The notes beneath the pieces were generated by a model, which saw only the letters and a program-made list of their open reading frames with translations, searched no databases and was not told the DNA's origin. This document shows positions 20,103-20,146 of a DNA stretch of 20,146 nt, one piece after another. A program made the translations under genes and the position numbers. Where the stretch lies: the NCBI GenBank assembly GCA_910584725.1, contig CAJUBE010000051.1, positions 1-20,146 of the forward strand, read 5' to 3'. This DNA comes from an uncultured Lachnospiraceae bacterium. GTDB taxonomy: Bacteria; Bacillota; Clostridia; Lachnospirales; Lachnospiraceae. Each line of letters starts with the position of its first letter. The stretch's first letter is position 1.

Positions 20103-20146
20103 GTCACAGCTTAGCTGTGACTCAAATCAATGCGGAGAATGCCGCA
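20103..20146. repeat. Two hairpins upstream of the host gene
   Basis: GTCACAGC/GCTGTGAC (20103-20121, 3-base loop) and TGCGG/CCGCA (20131-20146, at the window edge). No T run follows on either visible side. They could end the upstream host gene or be an interspersed host repeat. Too little is visible to decide. Confidence 0.4.

Noticed and set aside
19509..20114. Plus-strand 201-codon frame at the right end
   Set aside because: It is antisense to the truncated peptidase gene, whose minus frame has a membrane anchor, ribosome-binding site and family motifs.

Overview
The window reads as the right-hand part of an integrated temperate phage (prophage) in a low/mid-GC Firmicute, most likely a gut Clostridia/Lachnospiraceae-type host. 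The phage evidence is a terminase pair with an HNH endonuclease at the left edge, an early/replication gene block on the minus strand, a CI/Cro-type switch near 16.1 kb, and a large serine integrase ending at 19397. The last ~700 bases look like host DNA: a minus-strand gene resembling an M23-type cell-wall peptidase whose reading frame stops exactly where the phage begins. The taxonomic guess rests on remembered family resemblance and ribosome-binding-site style, not on a search.

Layout. 1-2.6 kb (minus): late packaging genes (TerL partial, TerS, HNH, an acidic repeat protein) behind a candidate late promoter. 2.66-3.43 kb (plus): a HicA/HicB toxin-antitoxin cassette with its own palindromic operator and a bidirectional hairpin. 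3.44-4.8 kb (minus): an ArpU/RinA-like late regulator and small proteins. 4.8-8.6 kb (minus): a ParB-like protein fused to a DUF3850 domain, ParA, a VRR-NUC nuclease, a small membrane protein and an HUH-type rolling-circle Rep. Upstream of rep, a strong plus-strand promoter and a perfect terminator bracket an RNA of about 60 nt that would be antisense to the rep leader. 8.75-13.8 kb (minus): an ASCH-domain protein, a frameshifted zinc ribbon, a C5 cytosine methyltransferase with repeated recognition modules, small proteins, a relic of a radical-SAM gene with an internal in-frame deletion, a tRNA-like element and a PAPS-reductase-family PP-loop enzyme.

13.8-16.0 kb is the most unusual architecture. 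The leftward early operon starting at the Cro-like gene is interrupted by three plus-strand cassettes. Each carries its own near-consensus promoter, a shared 13-nt leader and one small ORF that runs head-on into the 3' end of the next early gene. Two of the promoter-leaders are near copies of each other although the genes behind them are unrelated.

16.04-17.65 kb (plus) is the lysogeny module: CI/LexA-like repressor, a lipoprotein with the same leader motif, then a type I toxin-antitoxin candidate (27-aa holin-like peptide with a convergent antisense RNA). The integrase follows, and 25 bases after its stop lies a 14-bp palindrome centred on GT that is the probable crossover site.

Working together: CI would hold the leftward early promoter off in the lysogen while the plus-strand cassettes, lipoprotein and toxin systems could stay on. 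On induction the leftward operon would express the modification, Rep and partition genes, and the ArpU-like protein would then activate packaging genes.
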